A stretch of DNA of 64,000 bases, taken from the NCBI RefSeq assembly GCF_043197795.1, contig NZ_JBICTU010000021.1:62001-126000 (forward strand), read 5' to 3'. Shown here piece by piece: positions 25,449 through 34,129 of the stretch (within the stretch, counting starts at the first letter, position 1; each line of letters starts with the position of its first letter). The translations under genes and the position numbers were made by a program. The notes below the pieces were generated by a model. That model made no database searches. It had not been told where the DNA came from and worked only from the letters and a program-made list of their open reading frames with translations. Origin of the DNA: Sphaerisporangium sp040649355. GTDB taxonomy: Bacteria > Actinomycetota > Actinomycetes > Streptosporangiales > Streptosporangiaceae.

Positions 25449-27466
25449 ACCGCACCGTACAGGAGGTCACCGAGCGCCTCGCCCAACGCAGCCTTCGCAG
25501 CCGCACGGCCTACCTTGAGCGCGTCGGCGCCGCCGCGAGCGAGGCCAGGGAGCGGGGGCCGGCCCGCGCGAGCCTCGGCTGCGCCAACCTCGCCCACGGC
25601 TTCGCCGCCTGCTCGCCCGGCGACAAGCTGGCCCTGCGCGGGAACGAGAGGCCCGGCGTCGCGATCGTGTCGGCGTACAACGACATGCTGTCGGCGCACC
25701 AGCCGTACGAGACCTACCCGGCGATCCTGAAGGACGCCGTGCGCGAGGCGGGCGGCGTGGCGCAGTTCGCGGGCGGCGTCCCGGCGATGTGCGACGGCGT
25801 CACCCAGGGCCGCGCGGGCATGGAGTTGTCGCTCTACAGCCGGGAGGTCATCGCGATGGCCACGGCGATCGCGCTCTCGCACGACATGTTCGACGGCTCG
25901 CTGCTGCTCGGCGTCTGCGACAAGATCGTGCCGGGGCTGCTGATCGGCGCGCTGCACTTCGGGCACCTGCCCGCGATCTTCGTGCCGGCCGGGCCCATGC
26001 CCTCCGGGCTGCCCAACAAGGTGAAGGCGCGCACCCGCCAGCTCTTCGCCGAGGGCAAGATCGGCCGGGGCGCGATGCTGGACGCGGAGGCCGCGTCCTA
26101 CCACTCCCCGGGGACCTGCACGTTCTACGGCACCGCCAACTCCAACCAGGTGCTCATGGAGGTCATGGGCCTGCACCTGCCGGGCGCGACGTTCGTCAAC
26201 CCCGGCACCGAGCTGCGCGAGGGTCTCACCCGCGCCGCGGCGAGGCGTGTGGTCGAGATCACCGCGCACGGGGAGGAGTACACCCCGGTCGCCGAGGTCG
26301 TCGACGAGAAGGCCCTGGTCAACGCGGCCGTGGCGCTGCTCGCCACCGGCGGCTCGACCAACCACACCATGCACCTGGTCGCCATCGCCGCCGCGGCCGG
26401 CATCGAGCTGCTCTGGGACGACCTGGCCGCGCTCTCGTCGGTCGTCCCCTTGCTGACCCGGATGTACCCCAACGGCCAGGCGGACGTGAACCACTTCCAG
26501 GCGGCGGGCGGCATGCAGGTGCTGATGGGCGACCTGCTCGACGCCGGGCTCCTCCACGAGGACGTGCTGACGGTCGCCGGGTGCGGACTCGGCCTCTACC
26601 GGGGCGGGCCGGAGCTGACGGAGACCGGGGTCGTCTGGGAGGAGCGGGCCACGCGGAGCGCCGACCTCGACGTGCTGCGCCCGGTCGCCGAGCCGTTCTC
26701 GGCCGACGGCGGCATCCACATGCTCAGCGGGAACCTCGGCCGCGCGGTCAGCAAGGTGTCGGCGGTCAACCCCGAGCACCAGGTGATCGAGGCCCCCGCC
26801 AAGGTCTTCGACGACCAGTCCGAGCTGCTGGCGGCGTTCGCGGCGGGCGAGCTGGACGCGCAGGACTTCGTCGCGGTGATCCGCTACCAGGGTCCGAGCG
26901 CCAACGGCATGCCGGAGCTGCACAAGCTGACCCCGCCGCTCGCCGTGCTGCTGGACCGGGGGCAGCGGGTCGCGCTCGTCACCGACGGCCGCATGTCCGG
27001 GGCGTCGGGCAAGGTGCCCGCGGCCATCCACCTGTCCCCGGAGGCGGCGGACGGCGGCCCGATCTCGCTGGTCAGGGACGGCGACCCGATCCGGCTCGAC
27101 GCGAGGACGGGCACGCTGGACATCCTGATCCCCGAGGCCGAGCTGGCCGCCCGGACACCCGAGGGCCGGCCGCTGCGTGACGACGAGTGGGTGGGCACCG
27201 GCCGCGAGCTGTTCGCCGCCTTCCGCCGCGCGGCGGGTCCCGCCGAGCGCGGCGCCGGCATCTTCGCCCTCAACGGCGCGGAGGGTCGTGAGGGGGTCCT
27301 CACCTTCGACGACGCGGAAAGCCGTCTCGTCCTCGACGGCCCGGAAGCCCGTACGGAGGCCCTCGTCCTTGACGGCGCTGAAAGCCGTACGGAGGTCTTC
27401 TCCCTCGACGGCGCGGAAGGCCGTACGGAGGCCCTCGTTTCCGGCGGCGTGGAGGGGCGCGCGTGA
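25445..27466 (+). CDS. edd: 6-Phosphogluconate dehydratase with repeat-built C-terminal extension
   Basis: The 673-residue protein is an IlvD/Edd-family Fe-S dehydratase converting 6-phosphogluconate to KDPG. Family motifs are CDKIVPG and GTCTFYGTANSNQ with cluster cysteines, and FADGG-like TDGRMSGASGKVPAAIH near the C-terminus. Normal Edd is about 600-610 residues; here the last about 65 residues consist of an imperfect 12-residue repeat of the type LDGAEGRTEA. The ATG overlaps the zwf stop (ATGA). The extension is coded by 36-bp DNA repeats and ends at the glk start. Confidence 0.93.
   Translation: MNRTVQEVTERLAQRSLRSRTAYLERVGAAASEARERGPARASLGCANLAHGFAACSPGDKLALRGNERPGVAIVSAYNDMLSAHQPYETYPAILKDAVREAGGVAQFAGGVPAMCDGVTQGRAGMELSLYSREVIAMATAIALSHDMFDGSLLLGVCDKIVPGLLIGALHFGHLPAIFVPAGPMPSGLPNKVKARTRQLFAEGKIGRGAMLDAEAASYHSPGTCTFYGTANSNQVLMEVMGLHLPGATFVNPGTELREGLTRAAARRVVEITAHGEEYTPVAEVVDEKALVNAAVALLATGGSTNHTMHLVAIAAAAGIELLWDDLAALSSVVPLLTRMYPNGQADVNHFQAAGGMQVLMGDLLDAGLLHEDVLTVAGCGLGLYRGGPELTETGVVWEERATRSADLDVLRPVAEPFSADGGIHMLSGNLGRAVSKVSAVNPEHQVIEAPAKVFDDQSELLAAFAAGELDAQDFVAVIRYQGPSANGMPELHKLTPPLAVLLDRGQRVALVTDGRMSGASGKVPAAIHLSPEAADGGPISLVRDGDPIRLDARTGTLDILIPEAELAARTPEGRPLRDDEWVGTGRELFAAFRRAAGPAERGAGIFALNGAEGREGVLTFDDAESRLVLDGPEARTEALVLDGAESRTEVFSLDGAEGRTEALVSGGVEGRA
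27268..27465 (+). repeat. About five to six imperfect 36-bp repeats at the 3' end of edd
   Basis: The units contain the core GACGGCGCGGAAGGCCGTAC or close variants and code for LDGAEGRTEA-like dodecamers (examples: LDGPEARTEA, LDGAESRTEV, LDGAEGRTEA). The frame is kept throughout. The tract fills the space between the enzyme's normal end and the glk start. Confidence 0.85.
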
Positions 27467-28533
27467 GCCCGATCCCCCTTCCGTCCCCGCAGAGCCCCTG
27501 GCTGGTCGCCGACGTCGGCGGCACCAACGCGCGCTTCGGGCTGGTCACCCGGCCCGGCGGGCGTCCCGGCAGGGTCACCGTGCTGGCCGGGGCCGAGTAC
27601 GACGGCCTGCCGGACGCGGTGCGCTCCTACCTCGACGACCACGCCGGAGGGGTGCGGGCCTCCGCCGCGTGCCTCGCGATCGCCGGCCCGGTGAACGCCG
27701 ACCGCTACCGCCTGACCAACACCGGCTGGACCGGCTCAGTCGGCGAGCTGGACATCCCGCACGTCGAGCTGCTCAACGACTTCGAGGCGCTGGCGCTGGC
27801 CCTGCCGCACCTCGCCGCCGGCGATCTGGCCTCGCTCGGCGGCCCGCCCCCGGCGCCGGACATGGTGAAGGCGGTGCTCGGTCCCGGCACCGGGCTGGGC
27901 GTCGCCGGGCTGGTCCCCGTGGGGGACGGCTGGGTGCCCGTGCCGGGCGAGGGCGGCCACGTCGCGGTGCCCGCCGTCACCGGCCTGGAGATCGAGGTCG
28001 TACGGGCGCTGCGGGCCGACGGCATGTCGTTCGTGGACGCCGAGCACCTGCTGTCCGGCCCCGGGCTCGTACGGCTGCGCCACGGGCTCGCGCTGGTGAA
28101 CGGCACCCCCGTGGCCCCGCTCCCCGCCTCGGAGATCGTGGCGCGGGTGGACGATTCGCTGTGCGCGCGTACGGTTGAAGTGTTCTGTGGTCTTCTGGGG
28201 AGCTTCGCGGCTAATGTCGCTCTCACGTTGGGCGCACGCGGCGGGGTGTATCTCGGGGGTGGGATCGTGCCGAGGATCGTCAGGCGCATCCAGGAGAGCG
28301 ACTTCCGGCGCCGGTTCGAGGCGAACCTCGTGCTGTCCGACTACCTGAGCGAGATCGCGACCACGGTGATCGTGGCCGAGCAGCCCGCGCTGACCGGCGC
28401 GGGGGCCTGGCTCGCCCGGCGCGTGACGGGGCGGGAGCCCGCCGTCGCCTCCCCCCGAACACCCGTCACCCCCGAAACGTCGCTTAGCCCTGCAACGTCG
28501 GTTACCCCTGCAACAAGGAGCGCGGCCCCGTGA
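27463..28533 (+). CDS. glk: Glucokinase (Glk family)
   Basis: The 356-residue protein has the phosphate-1 motif VADVGGTNARFGL, ELLNDFEALA with the catalytic Asp, GPGTGLGVAGLV and GEGGHVAVP, so it belongs to the proteobacterial-type Glk family rather than the ROK glucokinases usual in actinomycetes. It phosphorylates glucose to feed zwf. The GTG overlaps the edd stop. The last about 30 residues are a repeat-like tail (TPVTPETSLSPATSVTPAT) outside the fold. Confidence 0.9.
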   Translation: MSPIPLPSPQSPWLVADVGGTNARFGLVTRPGGRPGRVTVLAGAEYDGLPDAVRSYLDDHAGGVRASAACLAIAGPVNADRYRLTNTGWTGSVGELDIPHVELLNDFEALALALPHLAAGDLASLGGPPPAPDMVKAVLGPGTGLGVAGLVPVGDGWVPVPGEGGHVAVPAVTGLEIEVVRALRADGMSFVDAEHLLSGPGLVRLRHGLALVNGTPVAPLPASEIVARVDDSLCARTVEVFCGLLGSFAANVALTLGARGGVYLGGGIVPRIVRRIQESDFRRRFEANLVLSDYLSEIATTVIVAEQPALTGAGAWLARRVTGREPAVASPRTPVTPETSLSPATSVTPATRSAAP

Positions 28534-29153
28534 CCATCCTCGATCTCGCCCCTGTCGTCCCGGTCGTCGTGATCGACGACGTGGAGACGGCGGTCCCGCT
28601 CGCCCGGGCGCTTGTGGCGGGCGGCCTTCCCGTCATCGAGGTGACGCTGCGCACGTCCTGCGCCCTCGACGCCATCGCGCGGATCGCCGCCGAGGTCCCG
28701 GACGCCGTGATCGGCGCGGGCACGGTCAGGACCCCGGCCGACGTCGCGGCGTCCACCGGCGCGGGCGCCCGGTTCCTGGTCAGCCCCGGCAGCACGCCGG
28801 CCCTCGTGGACGCGATGCTGGACAGCGGCGTGCCTTTCCTGCCGGGCGCGGCGACCGCGTCCGAGGTCCTGGCGCTCGCCGAGCGCGGGCTGACCGAGCT
28901 GAAGTTCTTCCCCGCCGGGCCCGCCGGCGGCGTCGCCTACCTCAAGGCCCTCGCCGGGCCGATCCCGGAGGTACGGTTCTGCCCGACGGGCGGCATCCGC
29001 CTGGAGACGGCTCCCGAGTACCTGGCGCTGCCGAACGTCGGCTGCGTCGGCGGCACCTGGCTGACCCCGGCCGACGCGCTCGCCTCCGGCGACTACTCCC
29101 GGATCGAGAAGCTCGCCTCGGAGGCCGCCGCCCTGCGGACCCGTACGAGCTAG
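28530..29153 (+). CDS. eda: 2-Keto-3-deoxy-6-phosphogluconate (KDPG) aldolase
   Basis: The 207-residue TIM-barrel class I aldolase splits KDPG into pyruvate and glyceraldehyde-3-phosphate. Glu in VIEVTLRT and the Schiff-base Lys in ELKFFPAGPAGG are visible, with the phosphate-binding FCPTGGI. The GTG overlaps the glk stop (GTGA). It closes the operon and its TAG overlaps the convergent transporter stop by 4 bp. Confidence 0.94.
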   Translation: MTILDLAPVVPVVVIDDVETAVPLARALVAGGLPVIEVTLRTSCALDAIARIAAEVPDAVIGAGTVRTPADVAASTGAGARFLVSPGSTPALVDAMLDSGVPFLPGAATASEVLALAERGLTELKFFPAGPAGGVAYLKALAGPIPEVRFCPTGGIRLETAPEYLALPNVGCVGGTWLTPADALASGDYSRIEKLASEAAALRTRTS

Positions 29154-30592
29154 CCGGCGTCGCGCATCGACAGGGGCGGCGCGAGGTGCTCCAGCGACCT
29201 GCGCTCGGCGTCCACCGCGAGGACGAGCGCGACCAGCCCGGCGAACACCATCATGGCGGCGGCGAACAGGTAACCGTAGAAAAGCCTGGTCGGATCCGGA
29301 TGGTCGCGGTCGCCGATGAGCGCGCCGAAGATCGTCGGGCCGAGGGCCCCGAACGTCTGGGCCACCGCGAAGAACAGCGCGATCGCCAGCGCCCTGATCT
29401 CCAGGGGGAACAGCTCGCTGACGGTCAGGTAGCCCGAACTGGCCGCCGCCGAGGCGATGAAGAAGATCACCGACCAGAGCAGCGTCTGCGTGGTCGCGGT
29501 GAGCATGCCCTCCTTGAACAGCCACCCCGTGACCGCGAGCAGCGTCCCGGAGACGATGTAGGTGCTGGAGATCATCACCCTGCGGCCGAGCGTGTCGAAC
29601 AGGCGCCCGAGGAGCAGCGGCCCGGCGAGGTTGCCGAGCGCGAACGCGAAGAGGTACTTCGAGGCGTCATGGGGGGTCACGCCGTAGAACGTGCTCAGCA
29701 CCAGGACATAGGTGAAGAAGATCGCGTTGTACAGGAACGACTGGCTGATCATCAGGGTCGCGCCGAGGAACGTGCGCCTCGGGTACTCCCGCAGGAGCAC
29801 CCGGGCGATCTCCCGGTACGACGGGGCTCCGTGCGGGCGGAACTCCATGGCGCGGCCCTCGTCCACCGGGGCGAGCGGCGCTCCGCCGTTCTCGACGGCG
29901 GCCTCGATCTCGGCGGTGGTGCGCTCGGCATCCTCCTGCCTGCCGTGCGTGAGCAGCCAGCGCGGGCTCTCGGGAAGGTGGCGGCGCAGCACCCAGATGG
30001 CCACCCCGAGCAGCGGCCCGATCAGCAGCCCGAGCCGCCAGCCCAGGTTGATGGGGAAGACGGCCGGGTTGAGCAGCACGTACGTGCTCGCCGTGCCAAT
30101 CATGGCGCCCAGCCAGTACGTGCCGCTCACGGCGAGGTCGACCCTGCCCCGGTAGTGCGAGGGGATCAGCTCGTCGATCGCCGAGTGGATCGCGGAGTAC
30201 TCACCGCCGATGCCCGCCCCGGACCAGAACCTGAAGAACAGCAGGAAGGCCAGGTTGGGCGAGAAGGCGGTGATCCCGTTCGCGACCAGGTAGAGCCCGA
30301 GCGTCAGGATGAACAGCCTGCGCCTGCCGAACCGGTCGGACAGCCGCCCGAACACCAGCGCCCCGATCACCTCGCCGACCAGGTAGACGGTCGCGGTGAT
30401 CCCCACCTCGACCGCCGACAGCCCGAGGGTGCGGCTGTCCTCCAGCACCGACCCGACCGCGCTGGCGATCGTGATCTCCATCCCGTCCAGCACCCACGCG
30501 ACCCCGAGCGCGGCCACGAACCGCGTGTGGAACCGCGACCACGGCAACCGATCGAGCCGCGCGGGCACCAGACTCCGGACGACCGTCTCCAT
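29150..30592 (-). CDS. MFS transporter, sugar/acid:proton symporter type (tandem copy 1)
   Basis: The 480-residue protein has 12 predicted helices, the loop 2-3 motif GRLSDRFGRRR and the helix 4-5 segment RFWSGAGIGGEYSAIHSAI of the SP/SHS-like subfamilies. A cytoplasmic loop of about 60 residues separates the two halves. It is a close paralogue of the next gene over the whole length. The position beside the Entner-Doudoroff operon suggests uptake of a sugar acid or hexose, but the substrate is not shown. The ATG follows a GTG ACC that could also be used. Confidence 0.88.
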   Translation of the reverse strand: METVVRSLVPARLDRLPWSRFHTRFVAALGVAWVLDGMEITIASAVGSVLEDSRTLGLSAVEVGITATVYLVGEVIGALVFGRLSDRFGRRRLFILTLGLYLVANGITAFSPNLAFLLFFRFWSGAGIGGEYSAIHSAIDELIPSHYRGRVDLAVSGTYWLGAMIGTASTYVLLNPAVFPINLGWRLGLLIGPLLGVAIWVLRRHLPESPRWLLTHGRQEDAERTTAEIEAAVENGGAPLAPVDEGRAMEFRPHGAPSYREIARVLLREYPRRTFLGATLMISQSFLYNAIFFTYVLVLSTFYGVTPHDASKYLFAFALGNLAGPLLLGRLFDTLGRRVMISSTYIVSGTLLAVTGWLFKEGMLTATTQTLLWSVIFFIASAAASSGYLTVSELFPLEIRALAIALFFAVAQTFGALGPTIFGALIGDRDHPDPTRLFYGYLFAAAMMVFAGLVALVLAVDAERRSLEHLAPPLSMRDAG

Positions 30593-30607
30593 GGTCACTC
30601 AGCGTAG

Positions 30608-32071
30608 CTACCCGGTCGCCGCGGCGCCCGCCTTGGCGTCGGTCATCGACAGGGAGGGCGCGAGGTCCTCCAGGGAGCGGCGCTCGGCGTTCACCGCGCA
30701 GAACAGCGCCACGATCCCGGCCGCCACCATCAGTCCCGAGGCGAGCAGGTAGCCGTAGAACAGGCGGGACGGGTCGGGGTGGTCCTGGTCGCCGATGAGC
30801 GCGCCGAACAGGACGGGGCCGAGGGCGCCGACCCCCTGGGCGATCGAGAAGAACAACGCGATCGCCAGCGCCCTGATCTCCAGGGGGAACAGCTCGCTGA
30901 CGGTCAGGTAACCGGCGCTGGCCGCCGCCGAGGCGACGAAGAAGATCACCGACCACAGCAGGGCCTGCGTGGTCGCGGTGAGCATGCCCTCCTTGAACAG
31001 CCACCCCGTGACCGCGAGCAGCACCCCGGACACGATGTAGGTGCTGGAGATCATCGGCTTGCGCCCGATGGTGTCGAACAGCGGCCCCAGCAGGAACGGG
31101 CCCGCGAGGTTGCCCACCGCGAAGACGAGGAGGTACTTGGAGGCGTCGCTCGCGGACACGCCGTAGAACGTGTTGAGCACGATGACGTAGGTGAAGAAGA
31201 TCGCGTTGTACAGGAACGACTGGCTGACCATCATCGTCACGCCGAGGAACGTGCGCTTGGGGTATTCCCGCAGGACCACCCTCAGGATCTCCCGGTAGGA
31301 CGGGGCGCCGTGCGGGCGCAGTTCCATGGCCTTGTCCTCGTCCACGGCCGGCAGTTCGCGCCCGCTCTCGGCGACCGCCTCCTCGACCGTCCGCGTGGCC
31401 TCCTCGGCCTCCTCGTGCCTGCCGTGCATGAGCAGCCAGCGCGGGCTCTCGGGAAGGTGGCGGCGCAGCACCCAGATCATGGCTCCGAGCACCGGCCCGA
31501 TCAGCAGCCCGATCCGCCAGCCGAGGTCCAGGGGCAGCACGTCGGGGTTGAGCAGCACGTACGTGCTCGCCGTGCCGATGATCGCGCCCAGCCAGTACGT
31601 GCCGCTGACCGCGAGGTCGACGCGGCCCCGGTATCGGGAGGGGATCAGTTCGTCGATGGCCGAGTGGATCGCGGCGTACTCCCCGCCGATGCCGGCTCCG
31701 GCGAAGAAGCGGAAGACCAGCAGGAAGGCCAGGTTGGGCGAGAAGGCGGTGATCCCGTTGGCGACCAGGTAGAGCCCCAGCGTCAGGACGAACAGCCTGC
31801 GCCTGCCGAACCGGTCGGACAGCCGCCCGAACACCAGCGCGCCCGCCACCTGGCCGATCAGGTAGACGGTCGCGGTGAACCCCACCTGGACGGCCGACAG
31901 CCCGAGCGTCTGCCTGTCCTGCAGCACCGACCCGATCGCGCTGGCGATCGTGATCTCCATCCCGTCCAGCACCCACGCGACCCCGAGCGCGACGACCAGC
32001 CGCGTGTGGAACCGCGACCACGGCAACCGGTCCAGCCGCGCCGGTACCAGGGTCCGTACTGCGTTCTCCAT
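30608..32071 (-). CDS. MFS transporter, paralogue of the preceding one (tandem copy 2)
   Basis: The 487-residue protein shares the start (LVPARLDRLPWSRFHTR), the GRLSDRFGRRR loop and most helices with copy 1; differences cluster in the central cytoplasmic loop and the C-terminus. The ATG has AGGCAGG upstream. The two genes are 15 bp apart and transcribed in the same direction, with this copy first. They are a tandem duplication that may have split substrate range. Confidence 0.88.
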   Translation of the reverse strand: MENAVRTLVPARLDRLPWSRFHTRLVVALGVAWVLDGMEITIASAIGSVLQDRQTLGLSAVQVGFTATVYLIGQVAGALVFGRLSDRFGRRRLFVLTLGLYLVANGITAFSPNLAFLLVFRFFAGAGIGGEYAAIHSAIDELIPSRYRGRVDLAVSGTYWLGAIIGTASTYVLLNPDVLPLDLGWRIGLLIGPVLGAMIWVLRRHLPESPRWLLMHGRHEEAEEATRTVEEAVAESGRELPAVDEDKAMELRPHGAPSYREILRVVLREYPKRTFLGVTMMVSQSFLYNAIFFTYVIVLNTFYGVSASDASKYLLVFAVGNLAGPFLLGPLFDTIGRKPMISSTYIVSGVLLAVTGWLFKEGMLTATTQALLWSVIFFVASAAASAGYLTVSELFPLEIRALAIALFFSIAQGVGALGPVLFGALIGDQDHPDPSRLFYGYLLASGLMVAAGIVALFCAVNAERRSLEDLAPSLSMTDAKAGAAATG

Positions 32072-32380
32072 GATGACCTGCCTAGCGATGCGCTCCTGCG
32101 AGGTCCGCCGGACCGCCCGCGGAAGCCGGCGACGCCCAGCAGATGTTCTTGGCACCCGCCACTTCCCACGCCGCGCTCCCCCTAACAAGCGGAGAACAGC
32201 GAGCGGCTTTTCCGGATACCAATAATTGACTCCGGCGAAACGCGGGCCACCGGGGCTCGCATGGGGCCGGACGCTAATCTTCCTGATCGTGGCACCGCCC
32301 GGACCGTGAATTCACCGGTCCGGGAGTTGGTCGTCATGACGCTCCGGCGTGAACGCGGCGTACGGAAGGGAAGGACGACG
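32072..32380. other. Intergenic region between MFS copy 2 and the secreted-protein gene
   Basis: About 310 bp separating divergent genes. The middle is moderately AT-rich around 32205-32230 (TTTTCCGGATACCAATAATTGAC) and probably holds the promoters. No coding segment with family resemblance or RNA structure was recognised. Confidence 0.5.
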
Positions 32381-33037
32381 ATGACCGTTCCGAGCACCCA
32401 GATGGAAGGTCACGTGGCCGGGCGGCGCCCTCGCCGGGCACGGCTGGGCGACCGGTGGCTGCGGTTGCGCACCAGTGCCGGGATGGTGGGCGCCCTGGCC
32501 GGGCTGGCCACGGTGACGGCCGCGCCCGCCGACGCGACCGCGGGAAGCGACGGCAGCTTCGAGACCCCCGTGGTCAGGCCGAACACGTTCCAGACCTTCT
32601 CCTCGGGCCAGTCCATCGGGGCGTGGAACGTGACCGCCGGCACCGTGGACCTGGTGGGCCAGGGGTTCTGGGAGGCGGCCGACGGTGTCCAGTCGCTCGA
32701 CCTGAACGGCTCAGGCACCGGCGCGGTCTCCCAGACCTTCAGCACGCTCCCGCTGGTCAAGTACGAGATCGGCTACCGGCTCTCGGGAAATCCGGCGGGC
32801 ACACCGGTGGTGAAGACCGGGGACATCCGGATCGACGACCAGGTGGTGGGCAAGTTCTCGTTCGACACCACGGGGACGCGTCTCTCCGACATGGGCTACA
32901 CCCGGCAGAAGGTGACTTTCGTCGCGAACGGCCTGTCCACCACCGTGCGGTTCTCCAGCACCGTCCCCGGCGGCTTTGGTCCCGTCATCGACGACGTCGA
33001 GATCAGAAGCTGCCTGGTCGTCATCTGCCATCTCTGA
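32381..33037 (+). CDS. Secreted DUF642/choice-of-anchor-C-like protein
   Basis: The 218-residue protein has a long twin-basic N-terminal region followed by a hydrophobic signal segment ending near APADA (about residue 52), then a single jelly-roll domain typical of DUF642/choice-of-anchor C proteins: GSFETPVV, SIGAWNVTAGTVDLVG, DGVQSLDLNGSG and GPVIDDVEI. Two cysteines close to the C-terminus may pair. Such domains bind carbohydrate or wall components. ATG 32381 follows GGAAGGGAAGG; an upstream in-frame ATG (32336) lacks it. Confidence 0.8.
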   Translation: MTVPSTQMEGHVAGRRPRRARLGDRWLRLRTSAGMVGALAGLATVTAAPADATAGSDGSFETPVVRPNTFQTFSSGQSIGAWNVTAGTVDLVGQGFWEAADGVQSLDLNGSGTGAVSQTFSTLPLVKYEIGYRLSGNPAGTPVVKTGDIRIDDQVVGKFSFDTTGTRLSDMGYTRQKVTFVANGLSTTVRFSSTVPGGFGPVIDDVEIRSCLVVICHL

Positions 33038-33266
33038 AGTTCTGCCACCTGTGAAGATCCGTCATCTGTGAAAGCGGAACACGCCTTCGGGTGAACCGGG
33101 ATTCTCGTACGAGCCGGGGCCTTCACCGTGTAGATCAGGGAATGCTCCCCCGGTTCGTGGGCCTAGACCGCTCCGAACAGGGCAGACGGCTCTGACCGGC
33201 TCGTACGTCACGGGCCTGGCCGCGCGGCGCGCGGTGGTTGGCGACGACCAGGGAGAAGGCCCGGAG

Positions 33267-34037
33267 ATGGCGCAGCGAGCCGAGCAGGACACGGGGCAGC
33301 GCGCTGACGATCAGCGTTCGGAGCAGGACGACGACCCGCCTCCGGGACAGCGGGCCGAGCGGCAGGGGCACCCCGGGGAGCCCCGGCTCCCGGCGGCGTG
33401 CGCGGTGGTGGTGGCCATCGCCCTCTATTCGGCGCTGCCGAGCCACCTCATTCTCGGGCCGAGGTTCGTCGTGCCCGCGCTGGAGCTGCTGCTGTTCGTC
33501 CCCCTGGTCGCGGTGAACCCCTGGCGGATGCGCCGCGAGAACCGCCTGCTGCGGCGCCTGTCCATCGGGCTCGTGCTCCTCATAGCGGTGACCAACACGG
33601 TGGCGCTGGTGCTGCTGGTGGAACAGCTCGTCGCCGGGCGGACCGACAACGGCAAGCAGTTGCTGCTCGCGGCCGGGCAGGTATGGCTCACCAACATCAT
33701 CATCTTCGCGATGGCGTACTGGGAGCTCGACCGGGGCGGGCCCGTCCAGCGCACACAGGCGCGGGGCCGGAAGCTGCCGGTGGCCGACTTCCGGTTCCCG
33801 CAGGACGAGGACCACGACGCCATCGGCGAGGTGGCCGCGCGATCCTCGGTGAAGTCGGGCTGGACACCCGGATTCGTCGACTACTTCTACGTGTCGGTGA
33901 CCAACTCCTCGGCGTTCAGCCCCACCGACACGATGCCGCTGTCGGCGCGCGCGAAGCTGCTCATGGCGACGGAGTCGGTGTCGGCCCTCCTGCTGTCGGT
34001 GCTCGTCATCGCCCGCGGAGTCGGCCTGCTGAAGTGA
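33267..34037 (+). CDS. Conserved membrane protein of unknown function (four helices)
   Basis: The 256-residue protein has a charged, low-complexity N-terminus of about 45 residues and four predicted helices, the last near the C-terminus (TESVSALLLSVLVIARGVGLL). The stretch VDYFYVSVTNSSAFSPTDTMP before the last helix looks like a two-helix ion-channel pore entry, and the overall layout matches actinomycete membrane proteins of this size with no known role. The ATG has GGAG within reach; a GTG at 33234 is an in-frame alternative. Confidence 0.65.
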   Translation: MAQRAEQDTGQRADDQRSEQDDDPPPGQRAERQGHPGEPRLPAACAVVVAIALYSALPSHLILGPRFVVPALELLLFVPLVAVNPWRMRRENRLLRRLSIGLVLLIAVTNTVALVLLVEQLVAGRTDNGKQLLLAAGQVWLTNIIIFAMAYWELDRGGPVQRTQARGRKLPVADFRFPQDEDHDAIGEVAARSSVKSGWTPGFVDYFYVSVTNSSAFSPTDTMPLSARAKLLMATESVSALLLSVLVIARGVGLLK

Positions 34038-34041
34038 ACCC

Positions 34042-34121
34042 GTCCTGAAGCGGGCCTGGCCTGACGCGGACCCGTCCTGAGGTGAGACCGTCCTGAGGTG
34101 AGACCGTCCTGAAGTGGGCCC
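34042..34121. repeat. Five tandem 16-bp imperfect repeats between convergent genes
   Basis: Consecutive units start at 34042, 34058, 34074, 34090 and 34106. Units three and four are identical (GTCCTGAGGTGAGACC); the others differ at two to six positions. The array fills the gap between a stop at 34037 and the convergent stop at 34130. Confidence 0.85.
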
Positions 34122-34129
34122 GGTCGCGC

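Noticed and set aside
27268..27465. edd 3' repeats as a possible regulatory RNA or CRISPR-like array
   Set aside because: The repeats are directly adjacent with no spacers and are kept in frame with edd, so they are coding minisatellite units.
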